DNA from: Haloarcula marina
GTDB taxonomy: Archaea; Halobacteriota; Halobacteria; Halobacteriales; Haloarculaceae
DNA length: 64,000 bases
Reading direction: 5' to 3'
NCBI RefSeq assembly: GCF_024218775.1
Contig: NZ_CP100405.1
Coordinates: forward strand, 299,879 to 363,878
Positions within the stretch are counted from its first letter, which is position 1. Each line of letters starts with the position of its first letter. Shown piece after piece: positions 8,258 through 17,437 of the stretch. The translations under genes and the position numbers were made by a program. The notes under the pieces were generated by a model that saw nothing but the letters and a program-made list of their open reading frames with translations, was not told the origin of the DNA and searched no databases.

Positions 8258-8755
8258 CTACACGCACCGATACGACGCAAGAGCTCCCCCCGGCGGATTG
8301 GGATAACTGATTACTTCGACATATGTCAATACTGACTCATCACAATTGGCACTGACCCACCAAGTTATTTTGCTCTCTTCTTGGTAAATCACAACGATGA
8401 CTGCAAAGTTCTGAGGGAATTCCTCGATCAAGCTCTGATTTTCATCGCCAGGTTTGAGTTTGTAACGCCCATGGAAGTGGGCAGACTGAGGGAGTTCGAT
8501 TGACGTCCACGCATAATTCTCACCAGGGGAATATGATCTCAGGCCTTGTCCTATTTGATAATTGCCGGTAAGCCCATCGTTTCGTCTATTGGTTAAATTC
8601 GCTGGGACTTCTACCACCGATACTTCATACGAATGAGTCACGTTGGCTGAATTATTGACGATTACTTTTACCGGATCCTCTTGTCCAGATGGTGCTGTTG
8701 TGCACCCTGCAAGCACCAGTAACAGCCCCAGACATAGAAGTGTGATTAGTCTCAC
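8258..8755 (-). CDS. Predicted haloarchaeal lipoprotein
   Basis: 165 residues starting MRLITLLCLGLLLVLAGCTT, a short signal peptide ending in a lipobox (LAGC, cysteine 18). The rest is a soluble beta-rich domain (VKVIVNNSANVTHSYEVSVV, then AWTSIELPQSAHFHGRYKL, later TWWVSANCDESV) of the kind found in many uncharacterised secreted haloarchaeal proteins. It is probably anchored outside the membrane through the cysteine. Codon use is more AT-rich than in the metabolic genes, which suggests accessory DNA. No family name can be given. Confidence 0.7.
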   Translation of the reverse strand: MRLITLLCLGLLLVLAGCTTAPSGQEDPVKVIVNNSANVTHSYEVSVVEVPANLTNRRNDGLTGNYQIGQGLRSYSPGENYAWTSIELPQSAHFHGRYKLKPGDENQSLIEEFPQNFAVIVVIYQEESKITWWVSANCDESVLTYVEVISYPNPPGGALASYRCV

Positions 8756-8847
8756 GAATCGCTAATTTCGTTATTATCTATAGTTCTCACTTCTCAAAAC
8801 GATAACCCTCTTAGGGAAGTGGTGGAAAAAGTGGCTCTGTTGAAATC

Positions 8848-9171
8848 CTATCCTTCCGACATATTATCCTGCTGAAACAGCCGGTCGATAGAGACTGCGA
8901 ACTGCTCAATTTCGTCACCGGTCCATTGTCCACCGTCGGTGACGAGTCGACATTCGGGCTGAAGTGCGACATGGTTATCCCTGTCTGGAGAGAAGGTAAG
9001 GGAATGACGCCCTCTATTTCCACTACTGAGCGACAGCCGATCGGCAAGGTGATGCTCTATTGCCCTGAGTGTAGTCACGAAAGTCGCATTAATGACGACT
9101 GGCTCATCCGCGTCCTCGCTGATTCTCAGACCTACGAGTGTCCGAATTGTGGAGCAATGATACCCGCTCAT
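8848..9171 (-). CDS. Possible small protein overlapping the zinc-ribbon gene
   Basis: A reverse-strand frame of 107 residues. Its C-terminal part (HVALQPECRLVTDGGQWTGD, then IEQFAVSIDRLF) has the feel of a real haloarchaeal protein. Its N-terminal third lies antisense to the zinc-ribbon gene at 9052-9186, and both cannot be fully functional as drawn. The true start may be internal. Treat as tentative. Confidence 0.3.
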   Translation of the reverse strand: MSGYHCSTIRTLVGLRISEDADEPVVINATFVTTLRAIEHHLADRLSLSSGNRGRHSLTFSPDRDNHVALQPECRLVTDGGQWTGDEIEQFAVSIDRLFQQDNMSEG

Positions 9172-9186
9172 ATCAAAAAGAATTGA
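9052..9186 (+). CDS. Minimal zinc-ribbon protein (DUF8106-like)
   Basis: 44 residues from ATG 9052: MLYCPECSHESRINDDWLI, then YECPNCGAMIP. The two CPxC knuckles (Cys4/Cys7 and Cys30/Cys33) form a complete zinc ribbon, and the length is typical of the many tiny CxxC proteins of haloarchaea. The frame is open upstream to 8926 but that part is not family-like. Role unknown; candidates include nucleic-acid or protein binding. Confidence 0.6.
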   Translation: MLYCPECSHESRINDDWLIRVLADSQTYECPNCGAMIPAHIKKN

Positions 9187-9328
9187 CCAAGCGGAGAGGT
9201 GAATCGCTTCATAGGGAGTAGCGTAAGCCCTCTTACTTCCAAATGTGACGGAACCCTGATGTATTGAAATCAGTATTCAAGATTGAGCAGCTGAAACAGC
9301 CGTTCAGTATGACTGCTGTATTGACCGT

Positions 9329-9900
9329 TTAGAGTGATCCATCTACGCTATGAATGAGACAGGAGATAGTGAGTTCACGGAACTGTTTCCACCAGCGGCG
9401 TGAGCGGACGAGCGCGCCGTACTTCCGCTTGAGTGTTGAGTTGACGGTCTCAGATTGACTCCGTTGGGCGTGGAGATCAGCGTCTAAGCGTGCGTTCTAT
9501 GCCTTGTGGAGCGATGTGAACTCACGGTGCTTGATCAGTGGGTAAATCTCGTGTTGACGGGCAAGCCGTCTGGTTTTCTGATCGTCGTAGCCTTTGTCAC
9601 CGAGCAGGATGTCAATGGTCTCGGGGTTGCGCTTGATCAAGGACGGAGCAATCTGGCTATCGTGTTTTCGTGTCGTCGTCACGTGTAAATCGATGATTGC
9701 GTTCACCCTCGTATCGATCAATAGTGTCGCTTTGAGTTGCTGAATCCTCAGTTTCGCTCGTTTCGTGTAGTGTTTCGAGGCGTGACTCCGCTCGAGGCCT
9801 GAGGCATCGATGCTAACAATACCGTTCGTCGGCAGCTGGGTTACTGAGAGAGTGAGAAGCACGCGCCAGATAGCCATCTCTAGGCGGTCGAACATTTTGC
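9329..9900 (-). pseudogene. IS5-type transposase, 5'-truncated with an internal amber stop
   Basis: The reverse strand reads MFDRLEMAIWRVLLTLSV, IVSIDASGLERSHASKHYTK (the first DDE aspartate in SIDASG), LLGDKGYDDQKTRRLARQHE (second D), and after a TAG at 9497-9499, where homologues have tryptophan, NARLDADLHAQRSQSETVNS (catalytic E region) and KYGALVRSRRWWKQFRELT to a TAA at 9329-9331. N-terminal residues are missing and the right end is joined to a disrupted membrane gene. The element is dead, though possibly mobilised in trans if its ends survive. Confidence 0.75.
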
Positions 9901-10082
9901 ATAAAGCACACTGGCGAGGGAGAGAGATGCGTCCGTTCGGGAAGGACTCCAGAAAGCAACCACGACTGGCCGCTCCAGCCCATCTGCTCTTCGATCTCGA
10001 TCCATCCCTGGCTCAGTACGACGTACCAGAAGTGAACCAGTCCGTGCAGTACGAGGAAGACGGCTACCGCGATTTGAATCAT
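9901..10082 (-). pseudogene. DoxX-like small membrane protein, interrupted by the IS5-type remnant
   Basis: From ATG 10082 the frame reads MIQIAVAVFLVLHGLVHFWY, then VVLSQGWIEIEEQMGWSGQSWLLSGVLPERT, a recognisable haloarchaeal four-helix membrane family. Directly after, the expected continuation SLSLASVLYA appears in another frame, and then the sequence runs into transposase (about 9900). So there is one small frameshift and truncation by the insertion. It follows the SRPBCC gene by 58 bases and was probably its operon partner. Confidence 0.6.
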
Positions 10083-10140
10083 AGGGTACAGCCTCCTCGG
10101 TACGCACCGACTTTCCCGAAACGTTCGTGTACGGCTAGAC

Positions 10141-10653
10141 TCACATGCGGGCACCTCGCTCCGAACTGACCTGCGAAGTTGGTTGCTCCGCGAGCCGTTC
10201 CGCCCGCTCTTGTAGTCCCCGCAGCATACCGTAGGTCATCAAGAACGTGACCGGGTCGAGCACCGATCGAGCGCCGATACGAACCGCGGGGTTCGCTGGC
10301 AGACGATTCCGAGAGCGGACGAGCAGTCGCGTCGCTCGGTCGTCGAGCGGTTCGAGGACGAACGACCAGACCCACCACGCCGGCTCGTCGGGCGTTCGGA
10401 GGACCAGCGCCCACTCCGGATTGAGCTTGACCACCTCCAGCGTCGCGTCCGGGAACCGATCAGCCTGACCGAGACGGTTGGTGTCGCCCACAGCAAGGTC
10501 TTGCCACTCTGGAACGATGCAGTCGGCGCTGTGGATGTCGAGGACGACGAGGTTCTCCGCCCACTCGTAGCTGTAGAACCGGTCCCGTTCTTGACCGAGT
10601 TGGCGCAGCCACGGCCAAATGGCGTTGGACGGGACGTCGATAGTGATCGCCAT
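10141..10653 (-). CDS. SRPBCC/polyketide-cyclase-like protein, probably 5'-truncated
   Basis: 170 residues from ATG 10653: AITIDVPSNAIWPWLRQLGQ, FYSYEWAENLV, IVPEWQDLAVGD, WWVWSFVLEPLDDRATRLLV, typical of START/Bet v1-like ligand-binding proteins that resemble coenzyme Q-binding proteins. In-frame coding-like sequence (LNWGATAAKVERSLPGDDLL, then PDADAAST) extends upstream to an in-frame TGA at 10759-10761 without an ATG. Homologues have this segment plus a membrane N-terminus, so the gene looks 5'-truncated. Internal initiation at 10653 could still give a folded domain. Confidence 0.6.
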   Translation of the reverse strand: MAITIDVPSNAIWPWLRQLGQERDRFYSYEWAENLVVLDIHSADCIVPEWQDLAVGDTNRLGQADRFPDATLEVVKLNPEWALVLRTPDEPAWWVWSFVLEPLDDRATRLLVRSRNRLPANPAVRIGARSVLDPVTFLMTYGMLRGLQERAERLAEQPTSQVSSERGARM

Positions 10654-10788
10654 CGTCGACGCTGCATCTGCGTCCGGTAGCAGGTCATCGCCGGGAAGTG
10701 ACCGTTCGACCTTTGCCGCTGTTGCTCCCCAGTTCAGTCCGCTGGTTCCACCAGGTGGTCACTGTCTGCGTTCGAACCTGCTCTGGAC

Positions 10789-11913
10789 TCACTCCGACTG
10801 GTCTCTCCTAGTTTCGGTTGGCTCAGTATCCCGGATGCGAACTGAATCACCCTCCCCTCGCTTGGTGAGTTCCCGCTGCGGGAAGGGAATCTTGATACCT
10901 TCTCGGTTGAACGCAGATTTGACGCTGTGGATGACGGCCTGGACCGACAGCCACTTTCGCTGTGGCGTCGGATTGTCTATCCAGAACCGGAGTTCGAGTA
11001 CGACGGCTGAATCATCGAATCGAACCGGAAACACCTGCGGGGCTGGCTGGCTCATTATCTCGTTGAGGTCCGCGATCGCCTCCAGCGCGATCGCCCCCGC
11101 ACGCTCGGGGTCCACGTCGTAATCGATCCCGATTTCGACACGCTGTCGTAGTTTCCCTTCCACACTTCGGTTGATGATCGTTCGATTTCCGACGGCTTCG
11201 TTCGGGAGGACGACGTGCTCACCGTCGAGATTACGGAGCCGGACGTGATTGACCGTGATTTCAGTAATAAAGCCTTCGTGCTCCCCGATTCTGACCCAGT
11301 GGCCGACGTCGAACGGCCGTGAGAGCATCAGGACGAACCCCGCGAGAATCGACGCGAGCGTGCTTTGGAACGCTAAGCCGAGAATAATCCCGAGGACGCC
11401 AGCACCCAACAGGAGATTGCTCAGCTGAAACCCCCAGAGTGAGAACGTTCCAAACACCGCGAGGGTGTAGAGTACGATCTGGCCGACGTAGAAGCTGACA
11501 CGACGCTGGTGGGCCGATGTCACTCGGATTCTAGAGCGGGTTCCGTCCAGAAGCAATCCTTTGAGAAGCCGTGTGCCAGTGTACGCGGCGACGAAGAGGA
11601 CGACCGAGAGGAGTACACGGACACCAGTATCGACACCGACCTGGACGAAGCCCGCGATTTCCAGCGCGTCAGTCGTTGCGTCCCACCTGTCCAACAGGAC
11701 GAAGGCGACGACGGAAGCCAGTACAAGAAGCAGTCCCGCTCGCACGATTTCGGCGGTCTCGGTTCGAACGTAGGACTGAAGATACGTTCCAAGATACCAA
11801 ATCACTCCTCCGATGACAACTGCTCCGGCGATGATCGTCAGGGCCTCGTCAAACGAAGGGCTGGACTGGAGCGGGACTTGAAGGGGTAGAATACAACACG
11901 AAGTTCCTCGCAT
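10789..11913 (-). CDS. MscS-family mechanosensitive channel
   Basis: 374 residues with four N-terminal transmembrane helices and the MscS core. The pore helix region reads LLLGAGVLGIILGLAFQSTL, followed by ILAGFVLMLSRPFDVGHWVR and the beta-domain motif IGEHEGFITEITVNHVRLRN, then LPNEAVGNRTIINRS. The C-terminal alpha/beta domain ends at about 350, with a charged tail. Such channels release solutes on hypo-osmotic shock. Stand-alone gene between two scarred regions; the start at 11913 is the only ATG before the first helix. Confidence 0.85.
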   Translation of the reverse strand: MRGTSCCILPLQVPLQSSPSFDEALTIIAGAVVIGGVIWYLGTYLQSYVRTETAEIVRAGLLLVLASVVAFVLLDRWDATTDALEIAGFVQVGVDTGVRVLLSVVLFVAAYTGTRLLKGLLLDGTRSRIRVTSAHQRRVSFYVGQIVLYTLAVFGTFSLWGFQLSNLLLGAGVLGIILGLAFQSTLASILAGFVLMLSRPFDVGHWVRIGEHEGFITEITVNHVRLRNLDGEHVVLPNEAVGNRTIINRSVEGKLRQRVEIGIDYDVDPERAGAIALEAIADLNEIMSQPAPQVFPVRFDDSAVVLELRFWIDNPTPQRKWLSVQAVIHSVKSAFNREGIKIPFPQRELTKRGEGDSVRIRDTEPTETRRDQSE

Positions 11914-12311
11914 GAGACGTTGAGAGACGAGCTACTTTGATAAAGAACGGGCGATGTCGTGTTCCGCAGGTAACTGTTAAGAATCCAACTCCGTTGAAGC
12001 ACTCAGAGAACTACAGATTCCACCGAGAGCGCACCCGTTGCAGGCCCTGCGACTCGATGAAGACAGATGACTTGTCGCGCAGTACTGGTAAGGCGTTATT
12101 CTGTAACGCCACCCAGACTCGTCATGGGAGTGGCACCGGCAACAATCGCGCCGGTGGCCAGCACTGCAGCTGAAAGGATAACGAAGGGTGACGCGGACGC
12201 ATAACCTGTGCCCGCTACGCTTTCACAGCGCCAGCCGCCCAACAATTTCCTTCCGAAGAGCGTACAGGGAAAACTCAGCCCACGCGATGAGTGGACTACG
12301 CCTGTCCCAGC
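11914..12311. other. Intergenic, no supported gene
   Basis: About 400 bp between MscS and CDC48. A reverse-strand stretch at about 12114-12230 reads a hydrophobic peptide (SPFVILSAAVLATGAIVAGA) without a proper start codon. It could be the membrane tail of a lost gene. No RNA gene or repeat was recognised. Confidence 0.4.
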
Positions 12312-14483
12312 CTATGACTCGTCTGTCACCTCGGTGAGTGCCGCGTCGAAATGTGCCTGGGTGAGGACAATATCCTCGACGGCCGTCGGTTCGTCGCCGG
12401 ACTGGGAGCGAACGTGTTCGCGAACGGCGGCGGTAGCCGCGCCGCGACACAGCGCGGCCACATCCGCCCCCACGAGACCGTCCATGTCGGCAGCTAGCTG
12501 GTCCAGGTCCACGTCGTCTGCCAGCGGTCGCTTGCGGGTGTGAATCGTCAGAATCTCGCGCCGAGTCGCCTCGTCGGGTACCCCGACCGCTATCTTGCGC
12601 TCGATGCGGCCCGCTCGCGTCAGCGCATCGTCGATGAGGTCTGGCCGGTTCGTGGCGGCGACCACGACCACGTCTTCGAGTTCCTCTAACCCATCGAGTT
12701 CGGTCAACAGCTGCGAGACGACGCGTTCGCCGACCTGATTGTCCCCGCCACCGCTTCCGCGCTTGCTTGCGATGGCATCGATTTCGTCGAAGAATATCAC
12801 GGTGGGCGCGTTCGAGCGCGCCTTCTCGAATATCTCCCGGACGCCTTTCTCACTCTCACCGACGTACTTATCGAACAGTTCGGGGCCCTTCACCGAAATG
12901 AAGTTCGACTGTGCCTCGTTCGCGACTGCCTTGGCGAGCAGGGTCTTGCCGGTGCCGGGCGGTCCGTGCAGCAGAATCCCCTTCGTCGACTGGAGGTCGA
13001 CTTGTTTGTAGGCGTCGGGGTAGGCGAGCGGCCATTCGATGGCTTCCTGCAGTCGCTCTTTGGTCTCGGCGAGGCCACCGACATCGTCCCATGTCACGTC
13101 GGGCTTCTCGACGAACACCTCTCGGAGCGCGCTCGGGTCAATCTCCCGAAGCGCCGAACGGAAATCCCCTTCAGTGACTTCGAGCGTCTCGAGCGTTTCG
13201 GCGCTTATCTCGTCGCCTTCGAGGTCTAAGTCCGGGCGGACGCGCCGGAGTGCGTTCATCGCCGACTCCCGGACCAAGCTTTCGAGGTCCGCGCCGACGA
13301 AGCCGTGCGTGTTATCGGCGTACGTGTCGAGGTCGACGTCCTCTGCGATGGGCATCTCGCGGGTGTGAATCTGGAGAACTTCCTTCCGTCCCTGTGTGTC
13401 GGGCGCGCCGATCTCGATTTCGCGGTCGAATCGCCCGCCGCGCCGGAGGGCGTTGTCAATGGAGTCGACGCGGTTCGTCGTCCCGATGACCGTCACCTGG
13501 CCGCGCTCTTCGAGGCCGTCCATCAGCGAGAGCAGTTGGGCGACTACCCGGCGCTCTACCTCGCCCTGGGTGTCGTCGCGCTTCGGAGCGATGGAGTCGA
13601 TCTCGTCGATGAAGATAATCGCGGGCTCGTTCTCGGCGGCCTCTTCGAACACCTCACGGAGCCGCTCCTCGCTCTCGCCGTGGTATTTCGACATGATCTC
13701 CGGCCCGCTGATAGTCGAGAAGTTGGCGTCTATCTCGTTGGCGACCGCCTTCGCTATCAGCGTCTTCCCAGTCCCCGGCGGGCCGTGAAGCAAGACGCCC
13801 TGGGGCGGCTCGATACCGAGCGCCTGGAACAGTTCGGGGTGTGTCATCGGCAACTCTATCATCTCCCGCACTTGGTCGAGCTCGTCGTCCAGCCCACCGA
13901 CGTCTTCGTACGTGACGCCCGGTAGCTCGGCAGCCGAACTCTCGACGTCGCCCGCCGCGTCGACGGCCTCGGTAGATCGGTCGACGACCTCGACGTCGGT
14001 CGACCCCGTGACGACGACGGTTCCCTCGGGGTCGGTACCGACGACGCGTATCGGAATCCGGCGGTTCGAGCGCCCCATCGCCGCGCCGAGTCCGAGCGAG
14101 AGCGGGATGGTCTGGCCCTCCTGTACGGCCCGGTTGGCGAGCTTCTCGCGGAGATACGAGGAGAGGTTCCCTCGAATCTGGAGACCCTCGGGGAGCGCAA
14201 TCGACAGCGTCGCCGCTGGTTCCACGTCGGCGGCCCCGACCGAGACGAGTCGGTCGAGGCGTGCGCCGATAGCCTTCCGCGTCTGCCCGTCGATACCGAG
14301 GACCCCACGCTGTCGCTCGTCGGTCTGTCCCGGTCGGACACGGACGACTGCAGTGCCGCCGTCGCCGTCGATGCGGACGAACTCACCGCTTTCGATGCCG
14401 AGTTCCGACATCGCCTCGCGGTCTATCGCTGCGATACCCTTGCCTGCACTCTGCCTGTCGAGCGGCTTCACAATCAATTTCAT
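12312..14483 (-). CDS. CDC48/VCP-family AAA ATPase
   Basis: 723 residues. N-terminal double-psi barrel plus beta-clam domain (1 to about 180), then two AAA modules. D1 has Walker A GPPGTGKT at 234-241, Walker B IIFIDEID and a sensor TNRVDSID. D2 has a second GPPGTGKT near residue 505, Walker [15 protein letters not shown] and arginine fingers in the RAGRIERK region. The hexamer unfolds ubiquitin-like (SAMP)-tagged or proteasome-bound proteins. Haloarchaea usually carry more than one cdc48 gene; this copy lies in a mosaic region beside a dead CBS gene copy, so it may be an accessory paralogue. Confidence 0.93.
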   Translation of the reverse strand: MKLIVKPLDRQSAGKGIAAIDREAMSELGIESGEFVRIDGDGGTAVVRVRPGQTDERQRGVLGIDGQTRKAIGARLDRLVSVGAADVEPAATLSIALPEGLQIRGNLSSYLREKLANRAVQEGQTIPLSLGLGAAMGRSNRRIPIRVVGTDPEGTVVVTGSTDVEVVDRSTEAVDAAGDVESSAAELPGVTYEDVGGLDDELDQVREMIELPMTHPELFQALGIEPPQGVLLHGPPGTGKTLIAKAVANEIDANFSTISGPEIMSKYHGESEERLREVFEEAAENEPAIIFIDEIDSIAPKRDDTQGEVERRVVAQLLSLMDGLEERGQVTVIGTTNRVDSIDNALRRGGRFDREIEIGAPDTQGRKEVLQIHTREMPIAEDVDLDTYADNTHGFVGADLESLVRESAMNALRRVRPDLDLEGDEISAETLETLEVTEGDFRSALREIDPSALREVFVEKPDVTWDDVGGLAETKERLQEAIEWPLAYPDAYKQVDLQSTKGILLHGPPGTGKTLLAKAVANEAQSNFISVKGPELFDKYVGESEKGVREIFEKARSNAPTVIFFDEIDAIASKRGSGGGDNQVGERVVSQLLTELDGLEELEDVVVVAATNRPDLIDDALTRAGRIERKIAVGVPDEATRREILTIHTRKRPLADDVDLDQLAADMDGLVGADVAALCRGAATAAVREHVRSQSGDEPTAVEDIVLTQAHFDAALTEVTDES

Positions 14484-14569
14484 CAGTAGTCACCGTCCAG
14501 GCTGCACTCGAAAGGAATGACGCGGCTATCCACGTCGTCGAGACAGATACAGAACTGGAACTACACAGA

Positions 14570-15075
14570 CTACTGTTCCGCGACGGAAATATCTGTGCGT
14601 CTACATTCCTGACAGGCGCCGAGCCACCAGCCGTACAGCTGCTCCCGGGCGTCCGGATTTGGATGCTTCTTCGAATGGCCGTAGATTTTGGCCTTGAGGA
14701 GTTGTCGCACGATAGCGTTGGCCGCCAGACGGGGGGCGTGTGTCGCGCCGTAACCCTACCCGTCTGCCATGAAGTAGCCTCGGTCGGTGACGAGACGGAT
14801 GCAGGCCAGCACCACCGGAACACCCCGTGACTGCTCCCTGTGTTCGTGCAGTTCGACACTCGTCTTGATAATGGTCATGTCGCCGTACTTCGAGGTGACT
14901 CTCCTGTAGTCAGGTGAGCGCTCGATGACGCCCGTCTTCGTGATGATACCGACTGGCTCACCGGTCGGGTCGGCCGTGACGATGAGCGAGGATATCTCCC
15001 GCTCGAACATCGTCTCGAGGACATCAGGTTCCGTACCGGCAGATCGAGCATTCGGTCGGAATCGCCCTCGCGAAC
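14570..15075 (-). pseudogene. Decayed copy of the CBS-domain/hibernation-like gene
   Basis: Reverse-strand pieces match the intact gene at 50003-51214: EGDSDRMLDLPVRNLMS, then in another frame MFEREISSLIVTADPTGEPV, then VTSKYGDMTIIKTSVELHEH and IRLVTDRGYFMADG. There a TAG at 14756-14758 replaces the glutamate codon, after which the frame continues RLAANAIVRQLLKAKIYGHS and LYGWWLGA. Two internal deletions (after NLMS and within the CBS core) and the nonsense codon make it non-functional. It is distinct from the shorter scar at 7526. Confidence 0.8.
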
Positions 15076-15376
15076 CTCAAACTCCAAGGTTGGCTCGCGT
15101 TTGAGGGTGGGATAGTTCACTCCACGGAGAGGGAGAATTGCGTCTGCTTCTCTGTGACAAATTTAAACGTATCTTTGCCCATTATCTAGACAAATAGGTC
15201 TTGAAGTGCCATAGAAAATTATCTTTTGAGTTATAAGATGTTTACTATACTCGGACATATCAATATAGAAACTAAAATGGGCAAAATGGAGACAAAATTG
15301 GCAATACAAATGTCAGATAGTACTCTATCGACCCGGGCAGCACGCTTATTATCCTGCCCTGGGAACCAAAAATTGA
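15076..15376. other. AT-rich intergenic region and leaderless promoter of the sugar island
   Basis: From about 15160 the composition turns strongly AT-rich for 200 bp (AAATTTAAACG, GAAAATTATCTTTTGAG, CAATATAGAAACTAAAATG) and shows a loose repetition of ATGGGCAAAATGG-like words. CTTATTATCC at about 15346 lies 25-30 nt before the ATG of the aldo/keto reductase, fitting a leaderless promoter. A GGGAAC half-site at 15361-15366 overlaps the predicted transcription start. Confidence 0.5.
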
Positions 15377-16384
15377 ATGTCAGACACTGACATGGAGTAC
15401 ACGTACCTCGGAGACACGGGTCTGGAAGTCTCGCGCCTTTGTCTCGGCTGTATGAACTTCGGCAGCGGGAACCGACCGGGCTACGAGTGGGATTGGACGA
15501 CCGACGACGAGGAAAAAAGTCTTGAGGTGATTGAGCGGGCGATTGACCTCGGGATCAACTTCTTCGACACGGCAAACATGTACTCGACAGGAGAAAGCGA
15601 GGAGATACTTGGAAAGGCACTGGAGGGACGCCGGGATGAGTTCGTCGTCGCAACCAAGGTGTACAATCAGATGGCTCAGCGCCCAAACGGGATGGGGCTA
15701 TCGCGCAAGCACATTATGGAGCAGATCGACGCCAGTCTGGAGCGCCTCGGAACCGACTATGTCGACCTGTACCAAATTCATCGCTGGGACGAGCACACAC
15801 CGATAGAGGAGACGCTGCGGACGCTGGACACCCTCGTCGATCAGGGTAAGGTCCGGTACGTCGGCGCGAGTTCGATGACAGGCTGGCGGTTCATGAAGGC
15901 CCTCAAAACGAGCGACGTGGAGCACTACGAGCGGTTCGTCTCGATGCAGCCCGAGTACAGCCTCGTCAACCGCCACGAGGAAGCCAACGTCCTCCCGGTC
16001 TGTGCCGATCAGGACATCGGAGTCGTCCCGTGGTCGCCTCTCGCCCGGGGCTTCCTCGCTGGGAAGTACGAACGTGATGCGACGATCGACGCCGACTCCA
16101 AGCGGTTCACCGAGGACCGGCGACCCGAGGACCGTTTCTCCGACGACGCGTGGGAGACGCTCAACCGTGTGCGAGAAATCGCGGCCGAGAAGGACGCGAC
16201 GCCCGCGCAGGTCAGTCTCGCGTGGCTGCTGCACAAAGACGTGGTCGACGCCCCGATTATCGGACCGCGCAAACTCGATCACCTGGAGGACAACGTCGGG
16301 GCGCTCACCGTGTCGCTCACCGACAACGAGGTATCGCACCTCGAAGCGCCGATCGATCCGACGTGGTCGCCCGAGGACCTTTAA
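15377..16384 (+). CDS. Aldo/keto reductase
   Basis: 335 residues, (beta/alpha)8 NAD(P)H-dependent oxidoreductase. The catalytic tetrad is visible as the Asp of FFDTANMY, the Tyr in MYSTGESEE, the Lys of VATKVYN and the His of YQIHRWDEHTP. The C-terminal IIGPRKLDHLEDNVGAL is the cofactor-binding region. The next gene's ATG overlaps its TAA, so the two are translationally coupled. In this setting it could interconvert a uronate or aldose with its alcohol; the substrate is unknown. A related but non-identical reductase is encoded at 26249-27244. Confidence 0.85.
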   Translation: MSDTDMEYTYLGDTGLEVSRLCLGCMNFGSGNRPGYEWDWTTDDEEKSLEVIERAIDLGINFFDTANMYSTGESEEILGKALEGRRDEFVVATKVYNQMAQRPNGMGLSRKHIMEQIDASLERLGTDYVDLYQIHRWDEHTPIEETLRTLDTLVDQGKVRYVGASSMTGWRFMKALKTSDVEHYERFVSMQPEYSLVNRHEEANVLPVCADQDIGVVPWSPLARGFLAGKYERDATIDADSKRFTEDRRPEDRFSDDAWETLNRVREIAAEKDATPAQVSLAWLLHKDVVDAPIIGPRKLDHLEDNVGALTVSLTDNEVSHLEAPIDPTWSPEDL

Positions 16385-17406
16385 TGGACAACGACCGGAC
16401 CGAGCCGATTCGCTGGGCCGTGATCGGCTGTGGTGATGTCGTCGAGCGAAAGAGCGGCCCGGCGTTCCAGGATTCGGAACGGAGCCACGTCCGAGCGGTC
16501 GTCTCGACCGACGGCACATCGGCCGAGGCCTACGCGTCGGCGACGGGCGTCCCGATCGCCACAGACGACGCCGAGCGGGTCATCACGGACCCGGATGTCG
16601 ACGCAGTGTACATCGCAACGCCACCGGACACGCACGAGGGGTACACGCGGGTCGCCGCCGAGGCGGGCAAGCCCGTGCTCGTAGAGAAACCGATGGGGCG
16701 CAGCGTGACCGAAGCGGGGACCATGATTGAGCACTGCGACCGCCACAGTGTCGAATTGTTCGTCGCGTACTACCGTCGGTTCCACCCGCACGTCGAGAAG
16801 ATTCGGGAACTGCTGACTGCCGGTGCGATTGGGGAACCATGCCGGGCCGTCGTCGACTACGGCCACGCGACGCCAGCCGAACCCGGATGGCGCGAACGTC
16901 CGGCCGTCAGCGGCGGTGGGTGGTTCGTCGATGCGGCGTCCCATCGTGTGGATCTCCTCTGTTATTTGCTCGGAGCGCCGACGGAAGCGACCGGTTCAGT
17001 CCGGTATGCCAGTGGAGAGACCCCCACGGAGGAAATCGTCTCGCTGACGGTGGTGATCGATGGGACGGTCTGTACGGTGACCAGCGACTTCGTCACCGGT
17101 ACGTCGTCGGACGCGTTCCGGCTCTTTGGGACCGAGGGCCACATCGTGGCCGAAACACTGGACGACGGGACGCTCGTCTACGAGACGGCTGACCACACCG
17201 GCCGCCTCGATTTCGAACCACCCGAGATCACTCACGAGGGGCTGTTGACTCACGTCGAAGGCGCCCTCCTCGACGGTGAGACGAACCGCACGTCAGGGCG
17301 CGACGCCCTTCGGACAGAAGCGATCCTCGACACCTGCGTCCGGAGCGGATACGCCGATGCTATCCCGACGACGGTTCAACACGACGGACTGGCCAACGTC
17401 GAGTGA
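16384..17406 (+). CDS. Gfo/Idh/MocA-family sugar oxidoreductase
   Basis: 340 residues starting at the ATG that overlaps the preceding stop (TAATG). The N-terminal Rossmann motif is AVIGCGDVVERK. VYIATPPDTHEGYTRVAAEAGKPVLVEKPM contains the EKP motif whose lysine is catalytic. The C-terminal domain carries SGGGWFVDAASHRVDLLCYL with the conserved D-x3-H. Family members oxidise or reduce cyclic sugars and sugar lactones with NAD(P). Its coupling with an aldo/keto reductase points to a two-step redox conversion of a sugar in this island; the exact substrate is not readable. Confidence 0.85.
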   Translation: MDNDRTEPIRWAVIGCGDVVERKSGPAFQDSERSHVRAVVSTDGTSAEAYASATGVPIATDDAERVITDPDVDAVYIATPPDTHEGYTRVAAEAGKPVLVEKPMGRSVTEAGTMIEHCDRHSVELFVAYYRRFHPHVEKIRELLTAGAIGEPCRAVVDYGHATPAEPGWRERPAVSGGGWFVDAASHRVDLLCYLLGAPTEATGSVRYASGETPTEEIVSLTVVIDGTVCTVTSDFVTGTSSDAFRLFGTEGHIVAETLDDGTLVYETADHTGRLDFEPPEITHEGLLTHVEGALLDGETNRTSGRDALRTEAILDTCVRSGYADAIPTTVQHDGLANVE

Positions 17407-17437
17407 TAGGCATCAGTCGTCGATTAAGACGTTTCTC

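Noticed and set aside
12114..12230. Hydrophobic reverse-strand peptide (SPFVILSAAVLATGAIVAGA)
   Set aside because: It lacks a usable start codon and is bounded by stops; mentioned only as a possible scrap of a membrane gene.
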